From the NCBI RefSeq assembly GCF_031143425.1, contig NC_090445.1, forward strand, positions 821,846,817 through 821,910,816: 64,000 bases of DNA, in the 5' to 3' direction. The notes under the pieces are model-generated. The model was not told where the DNA came from. It made no database searches and worked only from the letters and a program-made list of their open reading frames with translations. The stretch comes from Pleurodeles waltl. Its lineage: Eukaryota > Chordata > Amphibia > Caudata > Salamandridae. Positions 46,209 through 58,977 of this stretch are shown piece by piece. A program made the position numbers and the translations under genes. Position 1 is the stretch's first letter, and each line of letters starts with the position of its first letter.

Positions 46209-47450
46209 TGAAAACCTCATAGGTTTCATGCATTTTTGTCAAGTCTCCTCCAGATGTTTCATCTCATCATAATATCTACATTGACTCTCCTCCAATTCTA
46301 CATCTTCTCTCTTCCTTTTAACTCCTTTCCTTGCTTGTTTCCTCTTATACACCTTAAAGATGACAACTAAAGATATCACACACAAAGCAATTATCACAAG
46401 TGGTCTCAAAATGGAACCCACTATTCCACTTCCAAAATTTCTAAACCATCTTCCATCTGCAGCAAACCCATTTCTAATTGCTTCCCAAGCAACTGTCACT
46501 TCCAACTCCTCCAAATCTTTCTTTCTGATCAGTGATGTTCTTAATGTATTTTCTCAAGTTCTTACTGTTATCAGGGAAGTAGGAGCAGCATTGCTGGACC
46601 TTTAACAGCCAACAGACTCCGCCCTCTTTGGTGAGAAGAATGTCTAACGCATGCTGATTTTGCAAAACTATAGCTATTATAGCTACCATTTCCGTATCTA
46701 CAAGTAATAAAGCTCTTGCAGTACTAGTGGACATCTTGTCAACTACCGTAGACAACTTTCAAATGTCCATGTCATTCAAAATCTCCCCAACAGATGGGAT
46801 CACTGCACCAAAAATATATCCTATAATTTCACCAGCACTAGCTCCTCGCTTGGGTCTGGAACTCGGTTCCCACACAGGATCATCAAAATGTTTAACATGA
46901 TAATCTGCAGAAAGCCTACATCCAAATAGCATGTACCATACACAGGATCATCAAAATGTTTAACATGATAATCTGCGGAAAGCCTACATCCAAATAGCAT
47001 GTACCATATCATTTCTTGGGCAATTTGAAATAGGCATACAAATCAAATAAACTCCAGGAATCACAGGATCATTTCCATCTAAAAATAGTTCCCAATTTTC
47101 TCTAACTTCAAAGGTGAGCTCGTATTTACTCTTTCCCACGAACATAAAGTCATATACATTCTTGTCAGTTTGCAAACACAGTTTCCCTTTATCTTGCCAA
47201 TCCAAAAGCTAATGATCAATCTCTTCTTTAGGTCCTTTAGCTTTCACCTCCCTCCTCCTATCTTACACCAGGTTTAAAAATTTCTTCTCGACTTCTGTCA
47301 ATTTGCAAGTTAAATTATGTCTATGAGCATAGGGAAATCTAGCGTCATGATAGGTGTAAAAAACCTTCCGTAATTTTGGCATAAGAGTGTCTATTTAAAT
47401 GTTCAAGCAAGGGAACTTCTGAAAGGACCAAATCATAATTTGAAAAATAA
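46209..47450 (-). pseudogene. Endogenous retrovirus env relic
   Basis: Minus-strand fragments in the order of a retroviral envelope gene. A surface-subunit part lies at about 47205-46850. Then comes the transmembrane subunit: a heptad-rich segment, a Cys-X-CysCys-type disulfide motif near 46620 with seven intervening residues instead of the usual six, and a membrane-proximal part. A single hydrophobic membrane span with a short basic cytoplasmic tail ends at 46239. Frame changes and stops separate the fragments, so no envelope protein is made. A 66-bp direct duplication lies in the surface part. No gag, pol or LTR was recognised beside it. Confidence 0.7.
46874..47007. repeat. 66-bp tandem duplication in the env relic
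   Basis: ACACAGGATCATCAAAATGT and the bases after it occur twice, starting at 46874 and 46940, with one base change in 66 (CTGCAGAAAG versus CTGCGGAAAG). The length is a multiple of three, so the duplication did not shift the frame. It is young compared with the relic. Confidence 0.9.
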
Positions 47451-48874
47451 TTGTGAAAGTGACTCTGTCCATAGAAAAGGCTCAGCAAAAGACTGAGAGG
47501 TCTGTGTTTTGCTCTTTAACCATTACGCCACTTTTACTGTGATTAATTTCCCTGTGTTTTTTTTTTTCCTTTAGTGAATACTGAACTGTTAGGACTACCT
47601 GAATCATGGTTCCATTTCATCTGTGAAGTTTTGTAAAATGAACACTAGTAAATGGATGCAAGGCCACCACCTGTGTCTTCAGCCCCATGCTGCTGTGGGG
47701 CTAGGCACATGCCTTGTGCCCAACTGCCCATGCTTCCAGCCCCCTGGACTGCCGCCAGAGCCTCTGCTTAACTGCTCATGCATTCAACACTCTCCCCTAT
47801 CGCCCCCCCCCAACCGTGCACAGCTTCTAGATATTTGTGTGGTGAGTATTGTAAGCATGGATTTGTTTTCTGCCTAGCTCTATGCCTAACCAATTTGGCA
47901 TCCAAACACTCATGCACTACAGCAGCTGCACACAGGACCTGGCCAAAAGTCAGCCCCTGTGCCAACGCACCAATGTTTTCTACTGGCTGGACACAGAGTC
48001 CGTCGTGCACTACTCTGTCTGTGCCTGAGAACTGGTCATTGTGTCTTCCTTTTTTCTCTGTGATTTTTTTTTTTTTTTTTTTTAAGTCGAGCGAAGACAG
48101 CGCTTGTGCTGTTGCATACCTACCTGTTGTAGATGGTTTGTGGGTGTAGGAGGTGTGGGTGCAGTGTTATGGAAATAACAGTATAATAAGCTCGGCACAA
48201 CACTGGAATTGGGTTTAGCTGTGTTTGCTTTATTGCCTTTGAGTATTTGTCTCTTTTGTTTCCCCTGAGCTATGAATGTCCTTTGCTTTTCTATACTCAG
48301 CGCCTTCCTTTGTTTTCTTGTCTCCTCTTATTATTTTCTTCTGTGTTCTAAGCCGTTGTTCTGTCTTTCTTTTAGGGGTTCCTTCCTTGAAGAGACGCTT
48401 CCCCAATGATCAAGCAGGACCGGAGGAGTCAGCGGGATGAAAGCCGGGAGAGGTACAAAAGAAAAGAAAAGGGAAGGTAAGTGGTGTGTCTGGGGACTTC
48501 TGGGTTAGGGTTAAAAGTTAGTGCAGCGTGGTGGTACAAGGAAACCTTCTTTTATATGTGCCCAAGCTATCACCAAGACGTGCAGTGAGTCTAGATATTT
48601 GTCCACTGAGCCTATTAAATGGTCTCAGTAAGACTGTTAACCTCACAGTCTTCTCAAGTGCAGGTTAGTAAAGCAGTCTGAAGATGGGTTATACGAACAA
48701 CAACAAAAAAAAAAAAAAAAAAAAAAAAGAATTCTACACTCCCGATTCAACTTATTAATGTCGGGTTGTTTATGAACAGTTCTTCCCACTGCCAGCCCCC
48801 ACGCTACCTGCTCTCTCTTCCCTGCCGAGTAACTCATTGCAGTGCACTCAAATGTAGTAATGTACCTGTGATAG
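47451..48874. other. Intergenic sequence with poly(T) and poly(A) runs
   Basis: No gene recognised. A T-run lies at 48066-48083 and an A-run at about 48706-48728; the A-run could be a retroposon tail but no body was identified. Confidence 0.5.
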
Positions 48875-49200
48875 CCACGTCCCTCCAGGGACGTGGTGGG
48901 AAAATGCTCTGGATCGCTGTTGTGCACTCCGCACTGCCGATTCTGGCGTTACGACGTCTTCTCCGTGTCCTAGGTTGTCTGTCGCTCTCCTTCACTCTCC
49001 TTCGTGACTCCTCCTTCGTTCTGACCGGTGGACACTGCGCGTGCCGGAAAATCTTCATTTGTGGCTTTGAGAACCTGGATTTCCAGGTTCGGGCCGGCCT
49101 CCGTCGACGTTCTTCGCTCCATAGTGCCCCCGGGGCACTGTGTAATCGGGCTGGGGTCGACCTCAGTAACCTGGGATCTCGCGACCCGGTTACAGTGAGG
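48875..49200. repeat. Cluster of perfect hairpins in CpG-rich DNA
   Basis: Four separate inverted repeats in 326 bases: 48875-48896 (CCACGTCCCT, 2-base loop), 49071-49090 (GAACCTGGA, 2-base loop), 49123-49139 (AGTGCCCC, 1-base loop) and 49161-49200 (CCTCA-GTAACC-GGG stem with small bulges and a 9-base loop). The stretch is also richer in CpG than its flanks. No known RNA family is recognised. Confidence 0.7.
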
Positions 49201-49690
49201 TTTAGCTCCACCCAGTCATTGTGATTTGTGCATGCCAGTGTCCTTTAACAATCCTTGCTTGCTACTGGGTAATCCTACTCTTTGTCCAACGATTTTCTTT
49301 TTTGTCTCCTCCTAGGAGATCAGAACAACTACTATCTAAATACACTATTTACCATTTTAAGATGTGTTCAGGAACTACTTTGATCTTTCATCTGGAGCAC
49401 GGGAGACAGGTGTTTGTCTTTCTGTGCTCTGCTGGAAACAGGGCTGTAAATCTTATCTGGTCATATTTGTGCATTCAAACACTTTGCTCCCTCCTCCGTG
49501 CCGTCTTACTCATTTGTATTTTGTTTATTATTTCACTGTCTGTTTTTGGTTAATGGCTAGTGTAACATGTTTTACTGATGCCATTTTTGGTTTATTATAT
49601 TTTTCGTTATTGTGAAATCTTTTGGTGCAAACTATTAGCTTTTGAAACTGTAATGTTAACATTTTGTAAATGTAACTTTGTGCATGTTTT
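49201..49690. other. Intergenic sequence, no gene recognised
   Basis: AT-rich, T-rich sequence without a recognisable domain or repeat. Confidence 0.4.
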
Positions 49691-50285
49691 GCAGTGGATT
49701 ATGTTATTTACTTATGACCTTGGAGGTGCATTGTTATAACAATGTAATTAGCTTATTTTTTTAAAGAAGAGTTTGTGATGTCTCAGGGCATTAGCTCTCC
49801 TCCTCACTCCGCTCTTTGAAGGAGCCCGTCTCTTCACCCATTGCCCAGCTGCACTATCCCACCGACAGGGCTCCCACACTGCCCCCTGCTCCTTGCAGTA
49901 TAACCCCATCCCTCTCCTCTCACTTCCACATGCTTTGTGCAGGAGCCTCTTCTTTCTTCTTTCTATTAAACTTTGTGCACATTTAAAGCACAGTGTGCTG
50001 CTTCACAGTAGATTACGCTATTTACTTATGATCTTGGAAGTGCGCTGTTATACAAATGTAATTAGTTTTTTTTTTGTTAAAAATATATTTTTGTGAAGAA
50101 TTGAGTTTATGATGTCTAAGGGCATTATCTCTCCTCACTCCTCTCTTTGAAGGTGCCCAGTAGTTCACCCATCACACAGCTGCACTCTCTAATCTGCAAG
50201 ACCCCCACACTGCTCTCTGCTTCTTGCAGTATAACCCCCATCCCTCTCCTTTCGCTTCCATAAGCTTAGTGCAGGACCCTCCTCT
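49691..50285. repeat. About 313-bp tandem repeat, two units
   Basis: CAGTGGATTATGTTATTTAC at 49694 recurs as CAGTAGATTACGCTATTTAC at about 50006, and the blocks between (TTTGTGATGTCT, TTCACCCAT, CAGCTGCAC, CTTGCAGTATAACCCC, CTTCCA..TGC) repeat in the same order. Partial further copies lie at 52460-52520 and 53040-53220, so the family extends over 3.5 kb. Confidence 0.75.
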
Positions 50286-50289
50286 CTCT

Positions 50290-50575
50290 TCTTTTTCTAC
50301 CCAATAGACAAACACCTACCTCTACCTACCTCTCCCTACACTCACCTCTACCAACAACAATCTCTACCTACACCTACCTCTATCTTTACCTACACCTACC
50401 TCTGCCTATACTCACCTCTACCTGTACCCACACCTACCTGCACCTACCTACACCAACCTGTACCTACACTCTACCTACACATACCTCCACATAGACCTAC
50501 CTCTGCCTACACCTACATCTACCTGCCTCTACCTCTACCTCCCGCTACCTCTACCTCAAGGACAGGTTTGAGCCT
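50290..50575. repeat. (CTACCT)n-type minisatellite
   Basis: An imperfect run of CTACCT, CTACAC and CTCTAC words. A second shorter tract of the same kind is at 50866-50975. Confidence 0.9.
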
Positions 50576-51049
50576 TATGTTGTACGTAGTGACTTGCACT
50601 TTAACACATTGATTCTGTCATTATCTCAAAGCAAAGGTTGTGAATTTTAATCAGTCATATTTTAGAGGTTTTAGAATGGTTGTTACAGCTGTTACGTATC
50701 GTGTCTTTTTAATGGTCTTGAATTTGTTGCTACATTTTTTTTGTTATTTTTGGTCAGCAACAAACAACGTCTTATATTGTGTTTGCACCATTTTAAATGG
50801 GCAGTTATTTTTTTTCTCTTTGTCGTTCTGTTGTAACGGTTTTAAGTAACTAACTACACAATAAATGATTCTCTACACCTACCTCTGCCTCCACCTACCA
50901 CCATCTCCAACTCTACCTACACCTACCTCCACATCTACCTCTACTTACACATACCTACCTCTACCTTCCTTAACCTACTAATCAGTGTAAAATTTGGGGC
51001 GGTGGGGGGAGGCTACCCTCCTCCAGTACAGCCTGCAGTGCTACAGGAA
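50576..51049. other. Spacer between tandem repeats
   Basis: Contains the second CTACCT tract (50866-50975). No coding signal. Confidence 0.5.
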
Positions 51050-51565
51050 TGTGTATCCAGTGATTTAACTTTAATACCAATGAAGAGGCACAGTGTAAGA
51101 TACTGCATTCTTCAAATCAGCACCGACATTCATTCATCCATGAGTTTATATGTGATATTAATGTAGGGGCAGACTGTACACTCGTGCAGCTTATTATTCA
51201 TATAGGCATTCATTCATTAGTTTAATATTGATGAAACAGTACAATGTACTGAGCCGCAGCCAGCAGAACAGCATTATATTAATTTATTCATTCATTCATT
51301 TAAACGTAGTATTAATGAAGGGGCACACTGTACACCCTTGTACCTTCCAGAGCAGCATTCATATAGGTATTCATCTATTAATTTAACTCTAATATTGACG
51401 AAGAGGCAGAGTGTACTCCTCAGCCTACATAACAGTGTTATATTCATTCATTCATTCATTTATACGTATTATTAATTAAGGTGCAGAATATAAATTATTG
51501 CAGCTTGCAGAGGAGTATTAATGTAGCCATGCATCCAGGGGTTTAAATGTGAGATTAATTACGGT
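51050..51565. repeat. About 87-bp tandem repeat, six degenerate units
   Basis: Each unit has a TTAATGAAGGGGCAGACTGT-type block, a GCAGC(TT)-CAGAGCAGCATT block and an ATTCATTCATTCATT block ending in TTTAA. Units vary by several bases and in the number of ATTC words. Confidence 0.7.
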
Positions 51566-53220
51566 GCATTGTTATAAAATGTAAATACTTTATTTTGTTA
51601 AAAAAAAGAAAAAGGTTATGGAATACGTGAGTTTGTGATGCTGCGCCCCAATTGCTTTGTTTTGTTTGTATTTTTTCTTTTGTAGAACAATTTATTTGTA
51701 TACTTTAATTTCAACGCCCTCCCGCTTCATTGCTGGAATTTTTCTATGGTTTTATCTTACATTTCCTTAAGTCACAGCCATGTCCAGGGCACCAGCACCC
51801 CTCCTCACCCTCTCTCTTTGCGTGCGCACTTCACCCATCGCCCCTTCTGCACTCTCCGTGGGACCAAGTTGAGGGCAGCTGTACAGCTCATCCTGGACCA
51901 ATATATCAGCTTTAGAAATTGGAAACCCGTGCTCAGTAAAAGTACACACGTAAGCATTTCCGTCAGGCCAGTGCAACGTGCCAGCCCCAGTAACCCTTAA
52001 CCAATCCATGTTTGCACATATCATAGACTCTGTATTATTATTATTTGGAAATGAATAATTACCTTTTTTTATTTTTTATTAAAACGCCCTTCCATATTTT
52101 AAAACTATTTCCCTTAGTCCCGGCCGTTCTAGATTTTTCTATTTTTAACCGCTCATCATTACGTTTGAGTGGCAGAAAGCTGTGTTAGGGGCTTATTAGC
52201 GCCTTACTTTAATGTAATTTGTTCGTACTTCCTTGGAATTTACAGTGGGTGGTTCAGGATGGAAACGGCCCCTCCTAAGAGGAGACGGAACAATCAAAGG
52301 GTGTGTCCGGTTGGGAGTGTGCTTCGGCATATGCTCCAATAATTACTGCAATTTCACTGGGTAAGGGTGAAAAGAAAGATTGCAATTTTGATAGCCTTAA
52401 CTTTTGTTAACTCCATGTGTTTGCCATTGTAACTTTTTTCACTATCATAACATGTGTAAGGCGCCCGTCTCTTCACCCATAGCCCAGCTGCACTCTCCGA
52501 TCTGCAGGACACCCCACACAGGGCCGGCTCCTCCGCAATGCAGGAGGGAGTGACCTCCCCCCCCCCCCACTTCCAACCACCCGGGCAATAAGTCAGGAGA
52601 TCAAAAATAAAACACTATTTTAATATTATTTTATTTTTCGTCGGCTGGCTCAGCCAGCAATACAGGGAGAGGCGGGGCTGGGCCACGGGAGGGGCAAGGA
52701 GGGGAGAGTGCACCTAAGTGCGCATGTGTGTTTTCTGTCCAAACACACATGTGCACTTAGGTTTCTCCAGCCCAGCTGTGTTTAACAACCGGGCTGGAGA
52801 AACTTCACAGACCCCAGGGCTGTGTCGCTCAGACCAATCCTGACGCTTCTTTCGTGCTAGGTTTAGCATGAAAGCAGCGTAAGAATTTCTGGGGAGCCTG
52901 TGCTAGCGTTTCAGTGAATGCTGGGACATCAGAAGAGGAGCGACGAGCGAGGCGGCAGGAGACGGCGAGCAACAAAAACGTGTTTTTTGCCCCTGTTTCC
53001 CCCCTCCACCCCTCCCGCCCCCGTTTCCTAATTAAATTTGTGGCAGCCGCCACCCCAACACTGCTCTCTGCGTCTTGCAGTATAACCCCCATTCCTCTCC
53101 CATCATTTCCATATGCTTTGTGCGAGAGCCTCCTCGCTCTTCTTTATAATCAACTCGGTGCACGTTTAAAGCACATGTGCTGCTTCACAGTGGATTATGT
53201 TATTTAGGTATGACCTTTTA
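51566..53220. repeat. Diverged copies of the 313-bp repeat and spacer
   Basis: Blocks from the 49691 repeat recur near 51790-51860, 52460-52520 (CGTCTCTTCACCCATAGCCC) and 53050-53220 (CTTGCAGTATAACCCCCATT, then AAAGCACATGTGCTGCTTCA). A C-run lies at about 52558-52570. No gene recognised. Confidence 0.5.
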
Positions 53221-55084
53221 TACACAGGTTTTGGAAAGGGGATGTGGATATTCTGTCTCAAACTATACACTTCATTTCTGTTGTTTTTTCTGTACAACAT
53301 CATACTCATGTTGCTCTCCAAAAACAGCCTTTCTATAGAGCAAGGGTCTCCAAACTTCTTTATAACAAGGACTAATTATTTTCAATAAAACTCATTGAAA
53401 ACTACTATTACTTATTACTGTTATAGTACTAACTATATCAAACGTAGTTACATTAGTGGTCATCATATGCCAGGCTACTACTAGCACTGATCACCACAGT
53501 GCATCAGGCATGTTTGCAAGCAATAACGTAATTAAACAATGTGTCAATAAGGAAACATTTTTCATAGGTGATACATAACAGCCATAACTGCAATGCCTCT
53601 AGTACCCAGATAGCGCCATCTGTAAACAGTCTCCCAAGTGCCACATAATTTGTCACTCAAATATCAGCTTTTCATATATTTTTGAAACACAACCACAATG
53701 CTATACAACATAGCTTGTCTCAAGCTCATTCACCACTTCCTAAATGAAGTACCTATCCCTCTCGATCTTCCTTTCTATTTTTCTATGCAGCTCTCACACC
53801 TATATATTCACATGCCACATAATTCCACTACACAAATACACTCCACACCACACAATTCCATAACTAACAATTGCAATTCAACCTACAAATTTCAGCTCCA
53901 CACCACATACATCCGCTACATTCCAAACCAAAACACATAAATAAAAGACATTTACAATGCCAATAGCTCTAACTCTCACAAATGTGAGACCTATTGCATT
54001 GCAAATGCTTGTTTTGTATGCTGCGAAACTGCATGATGTTCCAGGAAAACTGCTATGCTGAAACTCAGCTGGTATGAGGAGATCCCTATTTTAGGGTCCA
54101 CGAGACCCACAATAACACTTAATTTTTTCGATTTTTGATAGGGAGGCCCATTTACCCTCTAGCCATCCCTCAAGCTGAGCCAAGAGGGTCCCCATAACAC
54201 CTTAATGCTCTTTTAGTTTTAGTTTTCAGGACTTGGGGACCGAGTGCATGAGTTCTGTAATGGCAGCTGCAACTGATTTTTCTTTGTTGCAGCCAGGCAA
54301 TTAAACAGCTTTGGTCTGCGGACTTGGCTTTGTGTTAATGGACTCAAAATGGGCAACAGGAGAACAAGCTCTCTCTTGTCCATTTAGAACGGTTTCTTTT
54401 TAATATAGATCCCTGAGTGCTAGGCGAAACCCAGCTTGGTAATGTTACTAATGATGTCATTAGTGGTCATTAATTATGTAATTTAACGTAACATGAGTGC
54501 TGCACATCTGAGGTCATAAGCAGCCCACGATGTGGGCATGATTTGTTAGTAATCATAATTCATGTTAAGTATGTTTTCCAGTGATTGTTTTTAATGTTGA
54601 GCCTGTGAGTGAATGCAAGAGTCTGTTGTGTACAGTCAATGGCTTGGAGCCCACTTGTTGATTACCATGTGTTGGCTTGCATGGCGCTCTATTTTACAGC
54701 CTCGTAATTTGTCACTTGAGGCCAGCCATCATTTTAGTTCCTCTGTGTGGAGCAGGGACGAAGCACTGATTGATTCAACGTAATCACTGCTCTCAACGTT
54801 ATTGAGGTACTGTTTTGTTCTTTTTAACTGCAAACAGAAGTCTTGTGACTGGCAAAACGTACACAGCAGGACAACCAAAATTGCAAAGTTTTATTTTGTA
54901 TAGCTAACTTTCTTTTATTTTGCCAAGTCGACTTTTCTCACTTTACACTCGTGTTTTCTTTTGTTTTTGCTTGTGAGCGCTCTTTTCAAAAGATGACCAT
55001 TAGCTTGCTCTAAATAGTGCAAAGCTCTATTGTTTCTTTATTATGTGTAATTTCTAAAATTATTTAAACACATAATCATGCATT
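53221..55084. other. Intergenic sequence with one dispersed repeat
   Basis: 53900-54010 is copy c of the dispersed repeat also at 13330-13445 (CTCTAACTCTCACAAATGTG and GCATTGCAAATGCTTGT). Nothing else recognised. Confidence 0.5.
53900..54015 (+). repeat. Dispersed SINE-like repeat, copy c
   Basis: The same block order as 13330-13445: a CCAAACCAAAACACA block, then CTCTAACTCTCACAAATGTG, then GCATTGCAAATGCTTGT. Flanks differ from those of the other copies. Confidence 0.65.
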
Positions 55085-56760
55085 ACACCAAAATCCACCC
55101 ACTCCAATACGCCCGCTACAATCCACCCTAGTCCAACCCACCCCAACCCACTCCAAGCCAAACAACTCCCCCCAATCCAATCCAACTCACCCCATTCCAA
55201 TCCTCCCGACCCACCACAATCTTATCTGCCCCACTCCACTTCATCCCATCCAATTCCATTCGAAAACAATCTGCCCCACTCCAATCCAAAACAATCTGAC
55301 CCACTGCAATCTATTGCACTCCAATCAAAACCAATCTGCCACCACTGCAATCCAAAACAATCTGCCCAACTCCAATCCGAAACAATCTGCCCCATTCCAA
55401 TCTGCCCCACTTTTATCCAAAACAATCTACCCACTTCAATCTGGCCCACTTCAATCCGCCTTACTCCAATCTGCCCCACTCCAATGCAAAACAATCTGCA
55501 CCCCTTGAATCTGGCCAACTCCAATCCGCCTGACTCCAGTCTGCCCTATTCCAATCCAAAACAATCAGTCCTACTCAAATCTGCCCCACTCCAATCCAAT
55601 TTACCTCACCCCAATCCAGTCCACCCTACTCCATCCAAATTCACCCCACTCCTCTCCAATCCACCACACACCCCACTACAATCTAGTCCACCCCACTTCA
55701 ATCCAAAACAATATGCCCCACTCCAGTCTGCCCCACTCCAACTGAAAACCATCTGCCCCACTCCAATCCAAAATAATATTCTCCATTCCAATCCGCCTCA
55801 CTCCAATATGCCCTACTTTAATCCAAAACAACCTGCCCACTCTAATCTGCCCCACTCCAATCCAAAACAATCTGCCCTACTCCAATCCACTCCACTCTGC
55901 CCCACTCCAATCCAAAACATCTATCTCACTGGAACCCACCCCATTCCAACCTGCCCCATTCCAATCCAAAACAATACGCTCCACTCCACTCCAATCAACC
56001 TCATCTCAATCCAATCCACCCTACTCCATCCCAATTTACCCCATTCCTATCCAGCCCACTTCCATCCAATCGACCCCACACCAACTCAATCCACCCCACT
56101 CCAATTTGCCCCACTCTATTATGCCACACTCTAATCTAAAGCAATCTGCCCCATTCCAATCTGTCCCACCCCAATCCAAAACAATCTGCCCTCTCAATTC
56201 CATTTCAATCTGCCACACTTTAATCCAAATCACTTAAACCTGCCTCACTCCACCCTGCCCCACTCCCATACCAAACAATCACTCCAATCCAGAGCAATGT
56301 GCCCCAATCCAATTCACCCCATTCCAATCCAACCTACTCCATCCAAATTCACCCCACTCAAATCCCCCACAATACACCCCACCACAATCTAATCCACACC
56401 AATCCAATCCAACCCACCCCACATCAGTCCAATCAAACCCAATCCAGTCTAATCTACCTCACTTCAATCCAATACACCTCATCCTAATCCCCCAACCCAC
56501 TCCAATCCAATCCACTCCAGTCTGATCCACCGCACTCCAGATCAAACCTATCCAATCAAGCCCACTACTACCCAATCCACCTCACTCCAATCCAGCCCAC
56601 CTACACCACCCTAATCCATCTCACTCCAGTACAATCCACTTTAATCCACCCCACTCCACATTATTCCACCCGACTCCTGTTCAGTCCACCTCACTGCAAA
56701 CCACCTTAATTTACCCCACTCCAATCCAGTTCACCCCTCTCCAGTTAATCTACCCCGCAC
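55085..56760. repeat. CCACTCCAAT minisatellite, 1.7 kb
   Basis: An irregular array of short units built from CCACTCCAATCC and AAAACAATCTGCCC, with gradual change from an ATCTGCC-rich left half to a CCAATCCA-rich right half. The plus strand contains very few G bases throughout, an extreme strand asymmetry. The open frame 55484-56134 merely reflects the lack of stop words in the repeat. Confidence 0.9.
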
Positions 56761-56764
56761 GCTC

Positions 56765-56884
56765 CAATTTCTTTTTGCAATTTTATATAGCACAATCTTG
56801 ACCCAAATGTATTGGAGTGCTTTGCACCACCACCAGTTACAATAAACAAGGACACATTCATTTTTTTGGTAGGCACAGGGAGAT
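56765..56884 (+). repeat. SINE/L2-like 3' tail next to Harbinger copy 3
   Basis: TTTTATATAGCACAATCTTG and ACATTCATTTTTTTGGTAGG resemble the sequence at 12270-12340 (TTTTATGTAGCGTGAACACG and ACATTCATTTTGGTAGC), so both are members of one old family. The GGCACAGGGAGATTT end abuts the transposon. Confidence 0.5.
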
Positions 56885-57433
56885 TTAGGCCCTCATTATG
56901 ACACTGGCAGTAAATCCCACTTACCACCATGCTGACTGCCGCCAACATACCGCCGCCGCCGCGGGTATCCGTTCACCATATTATGACACACACACACACA
57001 CCAATCTGACAGAATTCAGACACAAGTCCGCCACTCCAAAGGTCAGCGATAAACCAGCAGTATCAAAACCCACACCGTTATGCCAACAGAACTACACCCA
57101 CCACATTATAACCCACGAATCACCATGGCGGACATTCAACTGCGGTAAACCATTGGCAGTACATACCGCTGCACTCAAAATACACACACTCAAAACACCA
57201 CCACATTGGACAATTCAAACTACACACACACACACACACCACACCACTATAAAACACACACTCACATTACCCACAACCCCTTACGACTACAAACCATTGG
57301 CACGAGACAGACACGAACACAGACAAACAAGAGCCACACACTACCTACACCTATACACCACCCATGCACCCCACATCACACACCCCAAAACATCACCCTA
57401 CACACCCTCACTTACACAACTCCCTCAACACCC

Positions 57434-58977
57434 ATGGCACCACAAAGACACCTGCGATTCTCAGAGGAGAAACTAAGGGTCATGGTGAAGGAAATTATCA
57501 GGGTAGAGCCACAGCTATTTGGAGCACAGGTGTAGCAGATACCCATTGCTAGGTACATGGAGCAATGGCGGAGGATCGTGGACAGGGTCAACGCCGTGGG
57601 ATAGCACCCAAGAACCAGAGACGACAACAGGAAGAAGTAGAACAACCTACGGTGGAAGGTGTGTTCCATAGCAACAAGACACCAGCTCGCTATCCAGAGG
57701 ACTGGCAGTGGCCCCCTCCTCCTCCCTCACAAATAACAGCATGGGAGGAGAAAGTCTTAGCAATCATGCATCCTAAGGACCTGGCCGGAGTAGGAGGAGG
57801 ACTGGACTCTGGTAAGTCAACTCTATACCACTACTACTACCCCCCTACCTGCATGCCATCACATACCCCCACCCTCACTCCCATCACTCCACCAGCTCCC
57901 ACACACACCACCATCACATCCCACCCATCCTAATGGCAAGCCCTGCATGCACCACCAATGCATGGACATCACTCACAGCCCTGCATGGACACGTATCACC
58001 AAAGCATGCACACTAGAGAGAATCAGCTAGTCCACCACATACCAACTTGCACAAGTTAAAACTGCCAGGGCAAATACAACCAAAGAGGGCAAGCCACGGA
58101 TGCACAATATGTCAGACACAGAAACAATAACACAGCATTTACACCCCCAAGGGTATCCCAGCCTGTGTCAGCGTAGAAGAGGTGCCAGCACTATCCAGTC
58201 CGCCAACTGAAGAGGCCCACAGTGATGACAGCAACTCCGGTCGCCCGGATCTGGGTGACCAACCTAGCCCTTCAGGAACCTCTGGACAGTCGGTTACCCA
58301 GGCCCAGTCACAGACAACCACATAGCCTCCCCCATCCGGAAACACCACCACAGCACCCACTGAGCGTACCCATACCTCTGTCCCCAGGACACGTCAATCA
58401 GCAGTGTGTCCACCTCTATAGGGACTCCAGGGCACTCCCCTTACCCAAGACAAACTGGGACCTGAGGTCAATGGCTGTGGGCACACGGTCTGGGGACAGA
58501 GGCACAGGACAACAGGGAAACTGGGAGGACTGCTGTGTGCCAGGGGGAGGACAGGCCCAGGGAACCAACTCGTCAGGAGGCACTCACTGAGATCCTGGGA
58601 GCCTACTAACATTCCCAGGACATGTTGGGCCAGATCCTGGACAATGTGCAGGAGAACAGGCGGCTGCAGGAAGGACAGTACCAGGGGATCAGGGAGGACT
58701 TGCAGAACATCAACACCACCCTGGTCTCCATTGAAGAGGTGCTGGCAGACATGGCCAACATTATGAGGGAGGCAGTCTCACAACAGCGGGCCCCTGCCAC
58801 TAGCCAGACATCTGAACTGCCTTCCATCTCCGCTGCCGCTAGTGGACAGGAGGCCCCACCACAGGACCAAAGGCCACCAGCACCCCTCCCCCTGCAGAAG
58901 TTGAACCACCCCACAAACGGTCCCTGCGATCCAGGCAGAAGCCAGAGACTATTGCCAAGAACCCCAACAGGAAATGA
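57434..58977 (+). pseudogene. MybL-B relic, copy 3
   Basis: Exon 1 (57434-57811) starts with the Myb/SANT-like domain (LRFSEEKLRVMVKEI) and then has at least five stops and a frame change; it ends with a conserved GGTAAGTC donor. Exon 2 (58152-58977) begins after CCAAG, where the acceptor is still AG, and retains the coiled coil (QENRRLQEGQYQGIREDL) and the Pro/Gln part, with a late frame change before the stop. The exon structure is the same as in copies 1 and 2, so the intron predates their divergence. Confidence 0.8.

Noticed and set aside
55484..56134. Open frame of 216 codons in the CCACTCCAAT array
   Set aside because: Stop codons are simply rare in this repeat; the translation is a repeat of the DNA unit with no domain.
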